Position numbers and translations under genes: made by a program
Assembly: GCA_049724395.1 (NCBI GenBank)
Contig: JAUGWO010000060.1
Location: 62,001-126,000, forward strand
Origin: Spongospora subterranea f. sp. subterranea
Taxonomy: Eukaryota; Endomyxa: Phytomyxea; Phytomyxea; Plasmodiophorida
Length of the DNA stretch: 64,000 nt
Reading direction: 5' to 3'
Shown: piece after piece, positions 1 through 11,700 of the stretch
Position numbering within the stretch: position 1 is the stretch's first letter
Layout: every line of letters starts with the position of its first letter
Notes under the pieces: model-generated
Told to the model about the DNA's origin: nothing
The model's input: only the letters and a program-made list of their open reading frames with translations
Database searches by the model: none

Positions 1-381
1 CTATCATCAAAGCAATACACATCCGCTTCTGTACATGAACTGTTTCTTTTCAAGAAGATACAAAGCCGTTCTTTTTACAACGACGCTGATACGGTCTCCG
101 TTGGCTGAGTCCCAGGAAGTGGAAATAGGTTGAGCGGCCGATGAATACATTATCGCTCCCACTCTTGATTGAATTCAAAACAGGCGGTACAATGATATGC
201 CACGTATTAAACACCACCCTTTTTCATTGGCAGTTGTGAAAAGTGGCCAAGGGCCCTGGCAAATAGCTGTCCGTGGCGGACATGATTTGACAGATGACAA
301 AATAACGACGTTTATCTGCTTCTGGGCCGGGTTTTGGCAATCTCGCTGCCGTAATCGCCCAACGGAGGGGCATTGGACGCC
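1..381. other. upstream region, no gene seen
   Basis: Leader region before the CPSF30 start codon. Long overlapping open frames on both strands here show no family resemblance and look like chance frames. It presumably holds the CPSF30 promoter, but I see no clear motif. Confidence 0.4.
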
Positions 382-1700
382 ATGCTGCTTTTCAACCCTC
401 AAGAGGTGGATTCGATACAGTTTATTATCGAAGAGCCCATCATAAAGGATATCGAACGACGATTGGTAGCTCGAAATGTTGACTCTCGCAGCGTCTGCAA
501 ATACTTCTTGAAAGGGTAAAAATAACCACACACAATTGGCGTCTAGGCACAAATTCGTTGGATTTTTTTTTTCTGTTGAAACAATTTTTTTTAACGAAGT
601 GCTTAGCGGCTGCAACAAGAACGAATGTGAATTCAAGCATGCCAGGGGGAGCAGAGAAAAATCGGTTGTTTGTAAACATTGGCTGAGGTAAATCTGAAAC
701 ATGCTGTTTCTGTTCGAGCCATTGATGCTGACTTTGATCATGTTCTAGAGGGTTGTGTAAAAAGGATGACCAATGTGAATTCTTACACGAGTTTGATATG
801 TCGCGCATGCCGATATGTCACTTTTGGACAACATATGGCGAATGTTCGAACCCGGATTGCCCATTTTTACATTTAAAACCCGAAGACCGCGTCAAAGACT
901 GTCTCTGGTACTATCGAGGTTTTTGCAAGCATGGTAGGCATTCAATTTCTTTACAACCTTTTGTGGCTTCAACGAAATTCACATACCTTAGTTACATTAG
1001 TAATCACTTCCGCATTTTCACGATTTTTAGGTCCTAAATGTCGTAATCGCCACGTTCGAAACGAGCCCTGTGTTGATTATATGGCCGGGTTCTGTCCAAA
1101 AGGGCCAGATTGCAAATTTGGACAGTATGTAAATACCTTGTTTTTTTCACGAAAAAATCCTAAACCATAATCCCAGTCCGAAGTTCGACTTACCTCTAGA
1201 CGATACTCGTGGTGGTTCAACAACACCGGCTATCTGTACCCGATGCAATAATGTCGGGCATAAACCTCAGCAATGTCCCCTAAATAACCCCAATCATGTG
1301 GCTCATCATGCTGGTTATCAGCAGCAGCAACGGATTCAGCAATACCAGCAGCATCAACATCATCAACAACAACAAAATCAACAGCAACATCAACAATATC
1401 ATCAACCACCGTATCAACAACATCATCAGTATCAACAACAGAATCAAAATTTCAATGGCTATCAAGGACAACATCAAAGACCTCAATTTAAGTATGACTT
1501 ATTTATTTTTCTATTCACTCAATTATTCTTTTGATTGTTATTTAACGTGTTCATCACAGAGATTTATTAGTATCCGCGTGAGTTTTCGCTAAATACTTTT
1601 GTGTTGATTTAGTTCGGGGAATCAGAATGAAAAGCCTCCCGTACAATACAATAATAGACCTCAATTCAGGCGCCCTGGTCAGCCCGAAACGATGAACTGA
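382..1700 (+). CDS. CPSF4: CPSF30-like mRNA cleavage and polyadenylation factor (CCCH zinc fingers plus zinc knuckle)
   Basis: RNA-binding subunit of the nuclear cleavage and polyadenylation specificity factor, which recognises the poly(A) signal. Six exons join in frame: 382–515, 607–687, 749–933, 1031–1124, 1177–1491 and 1613–1700. The joins restore a run of CCCH fingers in the CPSF30 order: [59 protein letters not shown] and [19 protein letters not shown] zinc knuckle ([14 protein letters not shown]) follows, as in animal and protist CPSF30. The C-terminus is a Gln/His-rich low-complexity tail encoded by CAA/CAT runs. The start is the ATG that gives MLLFNPQEV, the first in frame ahead of finger 1. 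Finger 1 has four residues between its second and third Cys, one fewer than usual. Family assignment is secure; the first exon boundary is less so. Confidence 0.9.
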
Positions 1701-2082
1701 CGCTTTTGGGACCTCTAGATCCTCACTTTCTACACCCAGAAATGCGTCGACGATAATTTCAATCAATATCACGGGATCTTGATTGTTTCAATATATTAAC
1801 ATTATTATCATCTCATTGTTATCATCGTTTCCTGTTGAAGACAGGACGTTGATCATCGTAATCGAGGAACGTAGTTTTTCCAACTTCGACGTTATCCACG
1901 ACTTTTTCAAAAATATGTGCTCCGAAGTCCGAAGACTCCGTCCGTCAACTTTAAACTGTTGCGACACTACAACACAAAGCAGTGCCGATTTTCTGGTGTA
2001 CGAATTAAGAAAGCCCTTAAATGAGTCAACATTGCCATAAATTATCTAACGAGCTCCAGTTGACGTCCTGCAGTTGATTATC
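1701..2082. other. intergenic, CPSF30 to SNARE gene
   Basis: AT-rich spacer holding the 3' end of CPSF30 and the SNARE gene's upstream region. No supported gene or RNA. Confidence 0.4.
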
Positions 2083-2799
2083 ATGTCGGTAACGAGATCG
2101 ACCAGTAACGCCAAGGATAGCCGTAAGGGCGCGGCCTCCGCCGACAGTCGAGCAGGGAAGTATTTGGCCAGCCCAGCCAGAATGCAGTCCAGTAGCAGCT
2201 TGCAGTCGGCGAGTTCCCGGCGTGTCTCCAATCATGGACTCATCGCCCAGGACGCCCTGCGTACAGCGTTGGCCACAGAAGAGATCGGTATCACGACACT
2301 AACGAAACTGCGAACGCAAACAGGTTCGGGTTTTGGCAAGGTTTACGCAGCGATTGAGTACTGATGGGTCGTTATAGAACAATTGAATAGAATTGAGGAC
2401 CATGTCGCAGAGACAGATGAAATGCTGACGGCCAGCGCCAGGACCATCCGTTCAATGAAGTCCGTCTCTGGACGTTTGTGGAATTGGGTCAGCAAAGCGA
2501 ATCCGAAGAGCGATATTGAGACGAGGCGGGCACACGAAAAGAAGAAAACGCCCGTGAAAGAGCCAAGTCGGAGATATGATGTGCCAACAAGTAGCACAAA
2601 ACAAGCTCTTGAAGGAGATTCGTCACGCGATGTTCAATTGGATGCATTATCGGATTCGGTGCGGAAATTGCATCTGATTGCGCAAGATATGAACAGCGAG
2701 CTAACAGTTCAAGGGCGGATGTTGGATGGGATCGATAACGATATGAACTCGCTGCAAGAGCGGCTGAAAATGCAGAATCGCCAGATCAGAAAACTATAG
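2083..2799 (+). CDS. SNAP25/SNAP29-type Qbc SNARE
   Basis: Membrane-fusion SNARE contributing two helices (Qb and Qc) to a four-helix bundle. Two exons, 2083–2323 and 2378–2799, with a 54-nt intron. The join restores the first SNARE helix (LRTQTEQLNRIEDHVAETD), whose central Gln fits the Q zero layer. A basic linker follows (WNWVSK, then KKKTPVKEPSRR). The second helix begins near LDALSDSVRKLHLIA and carries the second central Gln in LTVQGRMLDGIDND. The N-terminal ~60 residues are Ser/Ala-rich. There is no transmembrane segment and no Cys cluster for palmitoylation in the linker, so it resembles SNAP29/Sec9 more than SNAP25. The start is the ATG giving MSVTRSTS. It lies downstream of CPSF30 on the same strand without sign of a shared transcript. 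Confidence 0.85.
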
Positions 2800-3431
2800 T
2801 CGCGGTTTTCGTCAACACAATCGATGAGTTGCTGTCCGATGATGATGAATTACACTAATTTCCCCGTAAATCAATTCATCAGCAAATGTATCACACTATA
2901 AATATTATTTCGCCACAAAGTTTTCCTTCAAATCAAATTGGTATTCTGTGATTATTCGTTTCTTTATGAACAGAGGTTCCTTTCTGAAGCTGTTTCAATA
3001 CACTCTGCACATACTGCAGGACTGGCTCCTTTGCGAAATTTCGGGTCTGGTCAATCCCAGTTTGCCATAGCGATCATAAACAATTTCAAAAACCAAATTG
3101 TGGACTTTCCCTTTTTCCTCAATCGGATTCGTGAGAACAGGTGGAGGTCGTTTACCCATAAGTACAACCAATGCCCAGAACTGTTCAATGGAGTTGAGTC
3201 ATGAACCGAATCACGAGCCAGTGGTGAGTCATGAATTTGGGTTTCGCGTTGGGCCAACATCAAATTGTAGGTCACTGTTTAAATAGATAATTATCTATAT
3301 TTATTATCTCTCATCTAAAGTGTATTAAAAACCGCCATCACTAATTTGTCCTCAGAGAATCAACAAGTATCGTCGCCCATCAACGCGGTCGCCGATATTA
3401 ACTTTTATTATATATTAATCTCGCTATTGGC
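2800..3431. other. intergenic
   Basis: AT-rich spacer. Short open frames on both strands around 2938–3286 show no motifs and overlap one another. No supported gene. Confidence 0.35.
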
Positions 3432-3773
3432 ATGAGCAACTATTCTTTCGACCTTTCTGGAACGGATGCAGGTTTTGTTTGCGAAGAGCAGCAGTTCATG
3501 ATGGATTCGGCGTCTACGGCCCCATTTCTCACACTAGCACCTGCTGGGCAACAATTTCAACATCCCATTGCCGAATTTGACTACCATTCGTTTCCCAAGA
3601 TCGTCGACTCTCCTCCCGCATTGGTACTTGATCAAGGATCGATTTCGTACGAGAGCTTCCTTGGACACGATGATCACGAGCGATTCTCTGTCAATATCAA
3701 CGCCAATCCTACAGAATCCCTGTCAATGGATGCGTTCATACACTTTTTGCACATGGCGCCCTATCTGTTCTGA
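3432..3773 (+). CDS. small hypothetical protein, 113 aa
   Basis: Uninterrupted ATG-initiated frame of 113 codons (MSNYSFDLSG…HMAPYLF). The product would be acidic and rich in Ser, Asp, Phe and Pro, with no membrane segment, no zinc motif and no repeat. I do not recognise it. A short linear frame in an otherwise empty 1-kb gap could be real (an intrinsically disordered regulator) or chance. It converges on the minus-strand kinase gene whose stop lies about 150 bp downstream. Confidence 0.4.
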   Translation: MSNYSFDLSGTDAGFVCEEQQFMMDSASTAPFLTLAPAGQQFQHPIAEFDYHSFPKIVDSPPALVLDQGSISYESFLGHDDHERFSVNINANPTESLSMDAFIHFLHMAPYLF

Positions 3774-3918
3774 GTTAGCTCCATACACTGTTATATATAT
3801 ATGCGAATATTATAAACTAACAAAAAAATTAAAAAAACGCGGGCTCAGACACATAACCGACAGCAGACCGTTGCAATCATGCTCGTGATCACTGGTTATA
3901 TCGTATAATTTAAACGCA

Positions 3919-3924
3919 TTTATT
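3919..3924 (-). promoter_or_regulatory. putative poly(A) signal of the kinase gene
   Basis: AATAAA on the minus strand, only a few bases after the TGA stop of the kinase gene at 3927. Confidence 0.4.
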
Positions 3925-3926
3925 TT

Positions 3927-5214
3927 TCAACTATTTAAGAAACTAAACCATGGGTGTTGTATGGCATCGAATGCCGTTATTCTCTCGCTGGAACGATAGC
4001 ATAACAACCGAGAAACGATGTCCTTGGCCAGATCTGACACCGGAATAGTCTTAGGAAACCATGGACCTGGATCACAAAATCAGAGTAATATACAAATACA
4101 TGTTAATGGATGGACCATGGCCAGAGGCGGTCTCCTTCCGGAACCCACACAATATGTTATTCTCGATGGAGCGGTTGTTGTAGGAACAATACGGATCCCT
4201 ACAGTTGACCAAGTCGCTAAAAGTGCAGAGCGGCGACTTGATTAATGATGAAAACCGACCAGGGACTATATCCAAACAGCATGATATACAGGACGACACC
4301 TAAACTCCACATATCGACCTGAGTCCCGTACATCTGCAGAAACAGAACACACTTGTTCAGCCATCGCAATGGCGCAATACAGTGGGTTACAGCCACAGCC
4401 GAAACGTGTAACGGGTATCTCGTTACACGTGTCGGTGTTCGTGTAACGTTAACAATAGGGGGGTCTGAAATGGACCTGTTTGATCTGTTCCGGGGCCATG
4501 AACGCCGTCGTACCGCTCCTGGATGTGAGAATGGCGCCGGCTTGACAGCGAGACGATAGGCCGAAATCGATCAGTTTGATCCCGATCGGGCTCTTGGCTG
4601 TTGTGAACATGATGTTGGCCAGCTTGATGTCGCAGTGGGCAACGCCAGCCACGTCATGTAAATAGGCAACTGGCGCGAGTATCTGTGTACGAGTCAGCCC
4701 AGGTGCATTCGTTGGAGAAGCTTGCCGCACCTGTCGAAAAACGAGGGCCGCCTCCTTCTCCGATATCTTCCCGCCTTTGGCGTTAATGTAGTCGAATAGA
4801 TCGCTGCCTGCGCAACGCTCCATAACCAGATAGATATGAGTTCGGGAACGGACAACTCGCTCCAATCGTACAATACCCGGATGGGATAACGTCCCTAATC
4901 CTTCCAATCAATGTCGCGAATGATTTCAAACGACATGTCGCTGGCTCACCGAGAATATCAATCTCTTTTCTATACAAGTTCATGAGGGTATTATAGTGCT
5001 GTGAATCCACTGCAGGAATCTTCAAAGATTTGACAGCTAGCTTGATTCCAGTTTTCTTGTCTTTGATGGAATACACCGACCCAAACGCACCTGGCTCTCC
5101 AAGACACCTCCCAACCGTATACTGTGATGATAAACACTCAACTAGATCATCCATCGAATTCTTCTTGGTCGCTACGACTGGGGTTTTCGTCATCCCGATT
5201 GTGGTTCGTTGCAT
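3927..5214 (-). CDS. CaMK-group Ser/Thr protein kinase
   Basis: Protein kinase with a complete domain once short introns are removed. Supported exons (minus): 5214–4950, 4900–4731, 4682–4476, 4333–4261, about 4215–4096, and the last exon ending at 3927. Visible motifs in order: Gly loop GEPGAFGSVY, ATP lysine LAVKSLK, LSHPGIVRLERVV, hinge LVMERCAGSDLFDYI, catalytic loop HCDIKLANIMF, DFG in LIDFGLSS, MAPEQ, GTQVDMWSLGVVLYIMLFGYSP, and C-lobe end DLAKDIVSRLL..SSERIT..HPWF. The catalytic loop reads HCD instead of HRD, so this is a non-RD kinase; the Asp and Asn are retained. The ATG at 5214 (MQRTTIG) precedes the domain by about 30 residues; an upstream exon cannot be excluded. The 142-nt intron 4334–4475 holds a perfect hairpin. 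The N-terminus faces the PI4K-like gene head to head. Confidence 0.8.
4404..4430. repeat. perfect inverted repeat, 10-bp arms, inside kinase intron
   Basis: Left arm acgtgtaacg (4404–4413), 7-nt loop, right arm cgttacacgt (4421–4430). Another GTGTAACGTTAAC stretch follows within 25 bp. It lies in the longest intron of the kinase gene (4334–4475). Confidence 0.8.
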
Positions 5215-5874
5215 CGGCCGCCGATCACCACGAACCTGGTCGAGAGCCAGCAGCGTTGTGGTCGTTGAGGAACGATCGCGACCCTCGGGATCCGATCTGG
5301 ACCAGAGGAGCAACGCGTCATTCGCCCAGCGACAGTGAACGTGATCAGTCCCTGGGTCGCGACGGCAGCCCCAGGAACCCCAGTCACAATGGTAACGAGG
5401 ATAGCCCTACTGGGACGTGGTACAACTCCACCCGAGATGGCGATAGCACAGCCGGCACACATTCCAGACAATCACTTGTCAACGGGCAGCACATTCTACC
5501 CACGTGCATGAAACCAAAGTGAACCTCTTCTGCCCCAATGAGAGCAGGACGGCCCGAAAACATGGGTTTAGTGGATAGGACGGTTTGTTTTTCGACTTGC
5601 ACAAAGGACCCGCACGATATTGCGTGTATCTTGAGGTTTGGCTTTCCCGAAGCGGAAATGGCTAAGTGTCACTAACGAGCGAGTGGTCCCACAGATTCGC
5701 CCCCGTTGACCAAGAAAATTTGCGATTTATCCGGGAACGAATCGCGTCATTGATTGCCAGTGCATAGTTGTCGGGGATAGGTTTGCGGGTGTCGTCGCTG
5801 AATCTGCGGTCGATCTCTTGCAGGTTGGATCGGTCAACTGGCAAGGTTTACTGTGGCATTCAGCAGCAATCGTC
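5215..5874. other. divergent intergenic region between two kinase genes
   Basis: About 660 bp separating the minus-strand CaMK-like gene from the plus-strand PI4K-like gene; presumably holds both promoters. Overlapping open frames on both strands (5124–5522 plus, 5190–5602 minus) have no recognisable content. An upstream exon of either gene could hide here. Confidence 0.35.
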
Positions 5875-7319
5875 ATGACTAACCCGTTGAGTCACGCCTC
5901 ACGACCGACCTGTACCGACCGTTATCACCATCTTATCATGGTTGCCAACCCATTCGCGAAACGGATTATTCCCGCCCTACCGCCATCGTTCATCGACCGC
6001 GTCATGTTCCCGACCGATCTCTCATCTAAACACGTCGTTGTCGCCGATGATACATCCGAAACCACCACTTATAAAGAGCGCCATCAGCTCTATCTATTCC
6101 AGCAAGGAAAAATCAACGAAGATTATCCAATCAAAGCAATCCAAAAGAATGAAAAGTCGCCAAAAACGAACTTGATCGGAGGAGACGTTGCCGATGAATT
6201 AGAATCGATCTATAGAACTCCTCGCGACAAAGGTCAACGTCTGACCAATGACGTTGTTGAATTAATTCGTGATCCGTCCTCCCCGTTAACAGCCCAAGGA
6301 ACATATTTCGTGAAAGATCGTGCGACCGGGCATAAGATGGGTGTATTCAAACCGTCTGCCGAAGAAGCCCTGATGCAGTCCAGGCGAAAAATGTCAATCT
6401 CCTGCGTTATCAAGAGGGTGAGCATACCCTACTAAGGATGCGGCCACGTCAAAGCATTGATTCTATTGTGTGAACTATTTAGGGGATAGTTGTTGGAGAT
6501 GCAGCTATAAAAGAGAAAGCTGCATTCCTGTTAGATTTCGATGGGTTTGCTGGTGTCCCGAGGACAGATTTTGCCGTTATCGACGACAGCAATGCCGTCG
6601 AGCATTTCGGCAGTTTACAGGAATTCTGTGAGCATATGTGCACTTCAGAGGATCTAGGCCCGTCGAAATACGATCTTGAGAATGTCCACGCCATCGCCCT
6701 GCTCGATCTACGTCTGTTCAATCTTGATCGGCATGAAGGCAACCTTCTCGTTCGAGTTGGAGCAGAACCCGATACCTATAGGTAATAGTCGATCAGCAGC
6801 GAACTGACCTGGCACCCCATCGGTGTCGCTGTCGTCGTTCGGTTTTTTCTCATTTCGGCCGTTAGGTTGGTCCCGATCGATCATGGATTCTCATTACCGT
6901 CGTTTCGTACATTGTCAGACGCCATGTTTTGTTGGACGGCGTGGCGCCAGGCCAAGATGCCATTATCGCCGTCAACGCGCGAATACTTATGCCGAATCAA
7001 GCCGGTCAACGATATCGTTGCCCTGAAGCGGATCGGGTTACGAGACGAATCCACCATGACCTATGTCCTGTGCTCTCGATATGTTCAGCAATGTGCCGAA
7101 GCTGGGATGACCCTCTATGGAATGGCGTCATCGATGCAGCGCGATCTCAACGACAACGAGTCAATGTCGACGTTTGAGACCATCGTTCAAAGGTCGTCGA
7201 CCGAATCCAACTTCAATGATTTTGTGTTCGACGATCGACAGAATTCGTGGACGTGCGATGCCGTTCAGCGGTTCCTGGAAACGTTCGATCGCAATGTTCA
7301 GTTGACCTGTAGGAACTGA
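5875..7319 (+). CDS. phosphatidylinositol 3/4-kinase family, plant/protist type II-like (PI4K gamma-like)
   Basis: Lipid-kinase-fold enzyme expected to phosphorylate phosphatidylinositol or, as reported for some plant PI4K-gamma proteins, protein substrates. Three exons: 5875–6417, 6483–6781 and 6866–7319, with introns of 65 and 84 nt. Motifs in order: GTYFVKD..GHKMGVFKPSAEEA (ATP-binding strand), AAFLLDFDGFAGVPRTDFAV, GSLQEFCEHMC, catalytic segment ALLDLRLFNLDRHEGNLLV, and VPIDHGFSLPS (the metal-binding DHG equivalent of DFG). After FCWTAWRQAKMPLS the C-terminal ~100 residues are helical and unassigned. Both catalytic motifs are intact. No ubiquitin-like repeats precede the kinase, unlike some plant members. 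The first ATG in frame is at 5875; the ATG at 5938 (MVANPFAK) is an equally good start. Confidence 0.8.
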
Positions 7320-7560
7320 GTTCCGCCTAGCTATGCGGTTCCGCCGATCATGGCTACTGGCAGTTTGCTGTATTTATGTAATCATTAGCAACAAATACAA
7401 TCTCCTTAACTATACTCCATAATGGCCCAATCCCAGATTTTATTCGCTCGAACCGACCCAGATTGGAGCGTTTTAGTTCGCCAAGTCCCTCGAATGAACA
7501 GAGTCGTAATGGGTGTCGGTCGGTCAATCGGGCTGCAAAAATTCATCATTATTTGCAGTA

Positions 7561-7878
7561 ATGAATATCGAAAGCGGCGTTGATTATGATCTGACTCCGC
7601 CCTCTGAATCTCCCAACGCGAAGGAGCGCCAACTGGATTCCCGGATCCGGTCGCTGCATCAGGTCCTGTACCTGTTGGCCTTGTTCCTGCTGCTGTCCAT
7701 CATTCTGATATCGGTGGCCGTTTGGGGATTCACGTCGACCGAACCGAGTATCAACTGGAACATGGTGGGCGTCGCCGGTATGATCCTCTGCTACTTCAGT
7801 GTCGCCTTGTTGCTGGGCGTGTTCCTTCCTTCTCACGCTGATCAAAAGGTCCATCACCGGTTTCTGATGGAGTTCTGA
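7561..7878 (+). CDS. small two-helix membrane protein
   Basis: Open frame of 106 codons from ATG 7561 (MNIESGVDYDL). A charged N-terminus containing a basic QLDSRIRSLHQ stretch is followed by two hydrophobic segments, LYLLALFLLLSIILISVAVW and a second beginning MVGVAGMILCYFSVALLLGV, separated by a short polar loop, with a short His-rich tail. I do not recognise the family. A possible 5' exon with ATG at 7422 (MAQSQILFART) is followed by an intron-like stretch ending in TTTGCAG just before 7561, so the true start may be upstream. It lies 240 bp after the PI4K-like gene on the same strand. Confidence 0.5.
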   Translation: MNIESGVDYDLTPPSESPNAKERQLDSRIRSLHQVLYLLALFLLLSIILISVAVWGFTSTEPSINWNMVGVAGMILCYFSVALLLGVFLPSHADQKVHHRFLMEF

Positions 7879-8739
7879 ACTAGCGAATCAGTTGAAGATG
7901 GACATCAACGAACAGACCCAATCCCCGAATTTATAGCCGCTTTTCAAACTCATATTCTCTTCAATACAAACTCCCATTTGACAACGAACGGGGCAACCAA
8001 GAAATTTTCAGTACAATCTATCGAACGAGAATTGAAAATCAGATTTTCCTAATAGGAGCAGACAATCCACCAGTAGTGTTGAGGGGCATTGAACGGGTTT
8101 TACGATCAAAATTCGACCAATGAAGGTTGTATTAACACTGACAATTGTTTTAGTTTGAAAAACGGGTGTCGTCCTGGACGTCCTGGCCCAACGACCCAAC
8201 CCCTGGGTGGGTCTGGTTGACCGCTGACTTCGGGGTGTGGTTGAGGCTCGGTTGCGGACTCGGGTGAAACCCACCAGTGGGACGCGGCCACGGAGGCTCC
8301 CGTCTACTTTCCGTGAATGTCCCGTTGTTCAAATCCGGTTATTTCGAAATCCGCCACAGTTTTCATCGATTGATGCCTGCATTGGCTCAGATCGACATCA
8401 AACCAGTTATCCAAGACAAGAAGTACTCTTATGATCGAATCTGCTGTTTCGTGCATTGACGATGTTTAATATGTTCTTCATAGAAACTCAGACTGCTGCG
8501 TATTCAGAAAAGAAATCTGCTTACGCCGGTCGGTGGAACTGCATTTTTCTCAAACTAAACGTCAACTCATTCGTTTTCTGAACAGGACGAACAATCATAG
8601 TTCGGAGGGATTCTTGTAGGTTATCCATCTTTCCACGTTTCCAAAGCTAATTTGTTCAAGATTCTGTTTCGGATCACGCCAAGAAAATTCAAGAACGGTT
8701 CATAATGAGACGAATGGTATTCAGCAGTAAGCAAACGAA
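7879..8739. other. region upstream of the repeat gene, possible 5' exons
   Basis: Short open stretches at 8237–8459 and around 8615–8730, flanked by GT and AG dinucleotides at plausible spacing, may be early exons of the repeat gene. One is the stretch before a GTAAGC donor at 8728, which joins in frame to an acceptor at about 8765. No domain is recognisable, so I leave them unassigned. Confidence 0.3.
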
Positions 8740-11700
8740 AACTTTCCCAATAATATTTTCTCAGTGTCCTATATAGACCGTTTGATCGGTCTGAGAGTGG
8801 TCGGCCAGCCGTAAAAATTGAAGTCGATACTCAGCGGCCTGCTGATTATGAACATAATGCACATATTGAGAGAATTGGCCAGATCCCGATCAATTGCGCA
8901 ATTGAGCCTAAGAAAAGGTCAACGAATCTGTCCTTAACAAAAATACTTGCTGAGAATGGCAGTAGGCTTAGGCAATCGCCTGCTGTGAGTGCAACCGTCA
9001 ATAGTAAGCCTGGTTGTGGGGAGAGAGGTGACGATGGTAAGCGATGTAGACGAACATCGACAATTATCTTAACCGACGGAAGTATACATGAAAATCAAAA
9101 GCGGATTGCGAAAAATGGCATGAGAAATCGACCTAAATCAACACCACTTGACAATCGTAAAGGTGGGCCTGTTTACAAACAAGCGAGCTCTATCGAGTTA
9201 TTGACCCCGACCAACGTATTCGAAGAACAAGCGGCGATTGTTCGCAAGTCCATAAGAACTTTGGTAACCAGCTCTATGACCAGTTATGAACGTTGCGAAC
9301 AAACCCGGCCCATAAATGATTCTTTTCACATTGCAGAGAGCAACGATGCAGAAAATCAATTTGATGGTAAAAAGACACAACATCATTGCAGGCAATTTCA
9401 CTGATAGCTATACAGATAGCATCATGACAGAAGATCTTGCTCTCAACGCCCACAGCGACCTTGCAAAAGTTTCCTTTGATCGCACCGCAGACAATATCTT
9501 GTCAGAAGATTCCTCTGATCGCAACGCAGACAGCAATATTGCAGAAGATCCCTCTGATAGCACCGCCGACAATATCATGGCAGAAAATTCCTCAGATCGC
9601 ACTGCAGACAACATCATTGCAGAAGATCCCTCTGGTCGCACTGCAGACAACATCATTGCAGAAGATCTCTCTGGTCGCACCGCAGACAACATCATTGCAG
9701 AAGATCTCTCTGGTCGCACCGCAGACAACATCATGGCAGAAGATCCCTCTGGTCGCACCGCAGACAACATCATGGCTCAAGATCCCTCTGATCGCACTGC
9801 AGACAACATGATGGCAGAAGATCCCTCTGATCGCAACGCAGAAAACATCATGACAGAAGATCCTTCTGGTTGCACCGCAGACAACATTATCGCAGAAAAT
9901 TCCTCTGATCGCACCGCAGACAACATCATGGCAGCAGATCCCTCTAATCGCACCGCAGACAACATTATGGCAGAAGGTCCCTCTGATCGCACCGCAGAAA
10001 ACATCATGGCAGAAGATCCCTCTTCTCGCACCGCAGACAACATCATGGCAGAAGATCCCTCTGGTCGCACTGCAGACAACATCATTGCAGAAGGCCCCTC
10101 TTGTCGCACCGCAGACAACATCATGGCAGAAGATCCCTCTTGTCGCACCGCAGACAATATCATTGCAGAAAATCCCTCTGATAGCAACGCAGACAGCAGA
10201 ATGGCAGATGATTTTTCTGATCGCAACGCAGTCAACATGATGTCAGAACATCCCTTTGATAGCAACGCAGAGATTCCTCTGATAGCAACGCAGACAACAG
10301 AATGTCGGAACATCCCTCTAATCGCACCGAATGGCAGTAGGTGTAGGCGACGGCCTGCTGTGATTGCAACTGTCAATAGTAAGCCTGATTGTGAGGAGAG
10401 AGGTGACGAGGGTAAGCGATGTAGACGAAGATCGACAATTATCGCAACCGACAGAAGTATACGTGAGAATCCAAAGCGAATTGCGAAAAATGGCAGAAGA
10501 AATCGACCCAAATCAACACCAGCCGATAATCGTAAAGGTGGGCCTGTCTATGAACAGACGAGCTCTATCGAGTTATTGACCCCGACCAACGTATTCAATG
10601 ACCAAGCGGCGATTGTGGACAAGTCCATAAGAACTTTGGTACCCAGCTCTATGACCAGCTATGAACGTAGCGAACAAACCCGGCCTATAAATGATTCTGG
10701 TCACATTGCAGAGAGCAACGATGCAGAAATTCAATTTGATGGTAAATCACACAACACCATGGCAGGCAATTCCACTGATAGCATTACAGATAGCATCATG
10801 GCAGAAGATCTCGCTCTCAATGCCCACAGCAACCTGGCGAAAGTCCCCTTCCAACGCACCGCAGACAACATCATGACAGAAGATTCTTCTAATTGCGCCG
10901 CAGATAAAATCATAGCAGAAGATCCCTCGGATCACAAAGCAGGCAGCAATATTGAAACTGATCCCACCGCAGACAACATCGTGGCAGAAGATCCCTCGGA
11001 TCGCAAAGCAGACAGAAATATTGCAGAAGATCTCTGTGATTTCACCAATATCATGGCAGGAGTTCCTTCTCATTGCACCGCAGACAACATCATGGCAGAA
11101 GATTCCTCGGATCGCACCGCAAATAACATCATGGCAAAAGATCCTTCTGGTCGCACCGCAGACAACATCATGGCAGAAGATCCCTCTGATCGCACTGCAG
11201 ACATTATGATGGTGGAAGATTCCTCTGATCGCAACGCAGAGAACATCATGGCAGAAGATCCCTCTAATCGCACCGCAGACAACATCATGACAGAAGAACC
11301 CTCTGAACGCTCCGCAGACAACATCATTTCAACCGCAAGATCCCTCTGGTCGCAACGCAGAGAACATCACGGCGGAAAATCTCTATGGTCGCACCACAGA
11401 CAACATCATGGCTGAAGATCCCTCTGGTCGCACCGCAGACAACGTTATGGCAGAAGGTCCCTCTGATCGCACCGCAGAAAACATCATGGCAGAAGATCCC
11501 TCTGATCGCAACGCAGAGGTCCCTCTGATCGCAACGCAAACAGCAGAATGGCAGAAGGTCCCTCTACTCACACCGATTGGCACTAGGTGTTGGCAATCGC
11601 CTGCTGTGAGTGCAACCGTCAATGGTAAGCCTGACTATGAGGAGAGAGGTGACAAGGGTAAGCGATGTAGACGAAGATCGACAATTATCGCAACCGACAG

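Noticed and set aside
175-808. Long minus-strand frames over the CPSF30 exons
   Set aside because: They overlap well-supported CCCH-finger exons and show no domain; shadows.
2324-2377. A 20-nt intron beginning at the GTACTG near 2358 in the SNARE gene
   Set aside because: It leads to a stop; the 54-nt intron 2324–2377 restores the SNARE heptads exactly.
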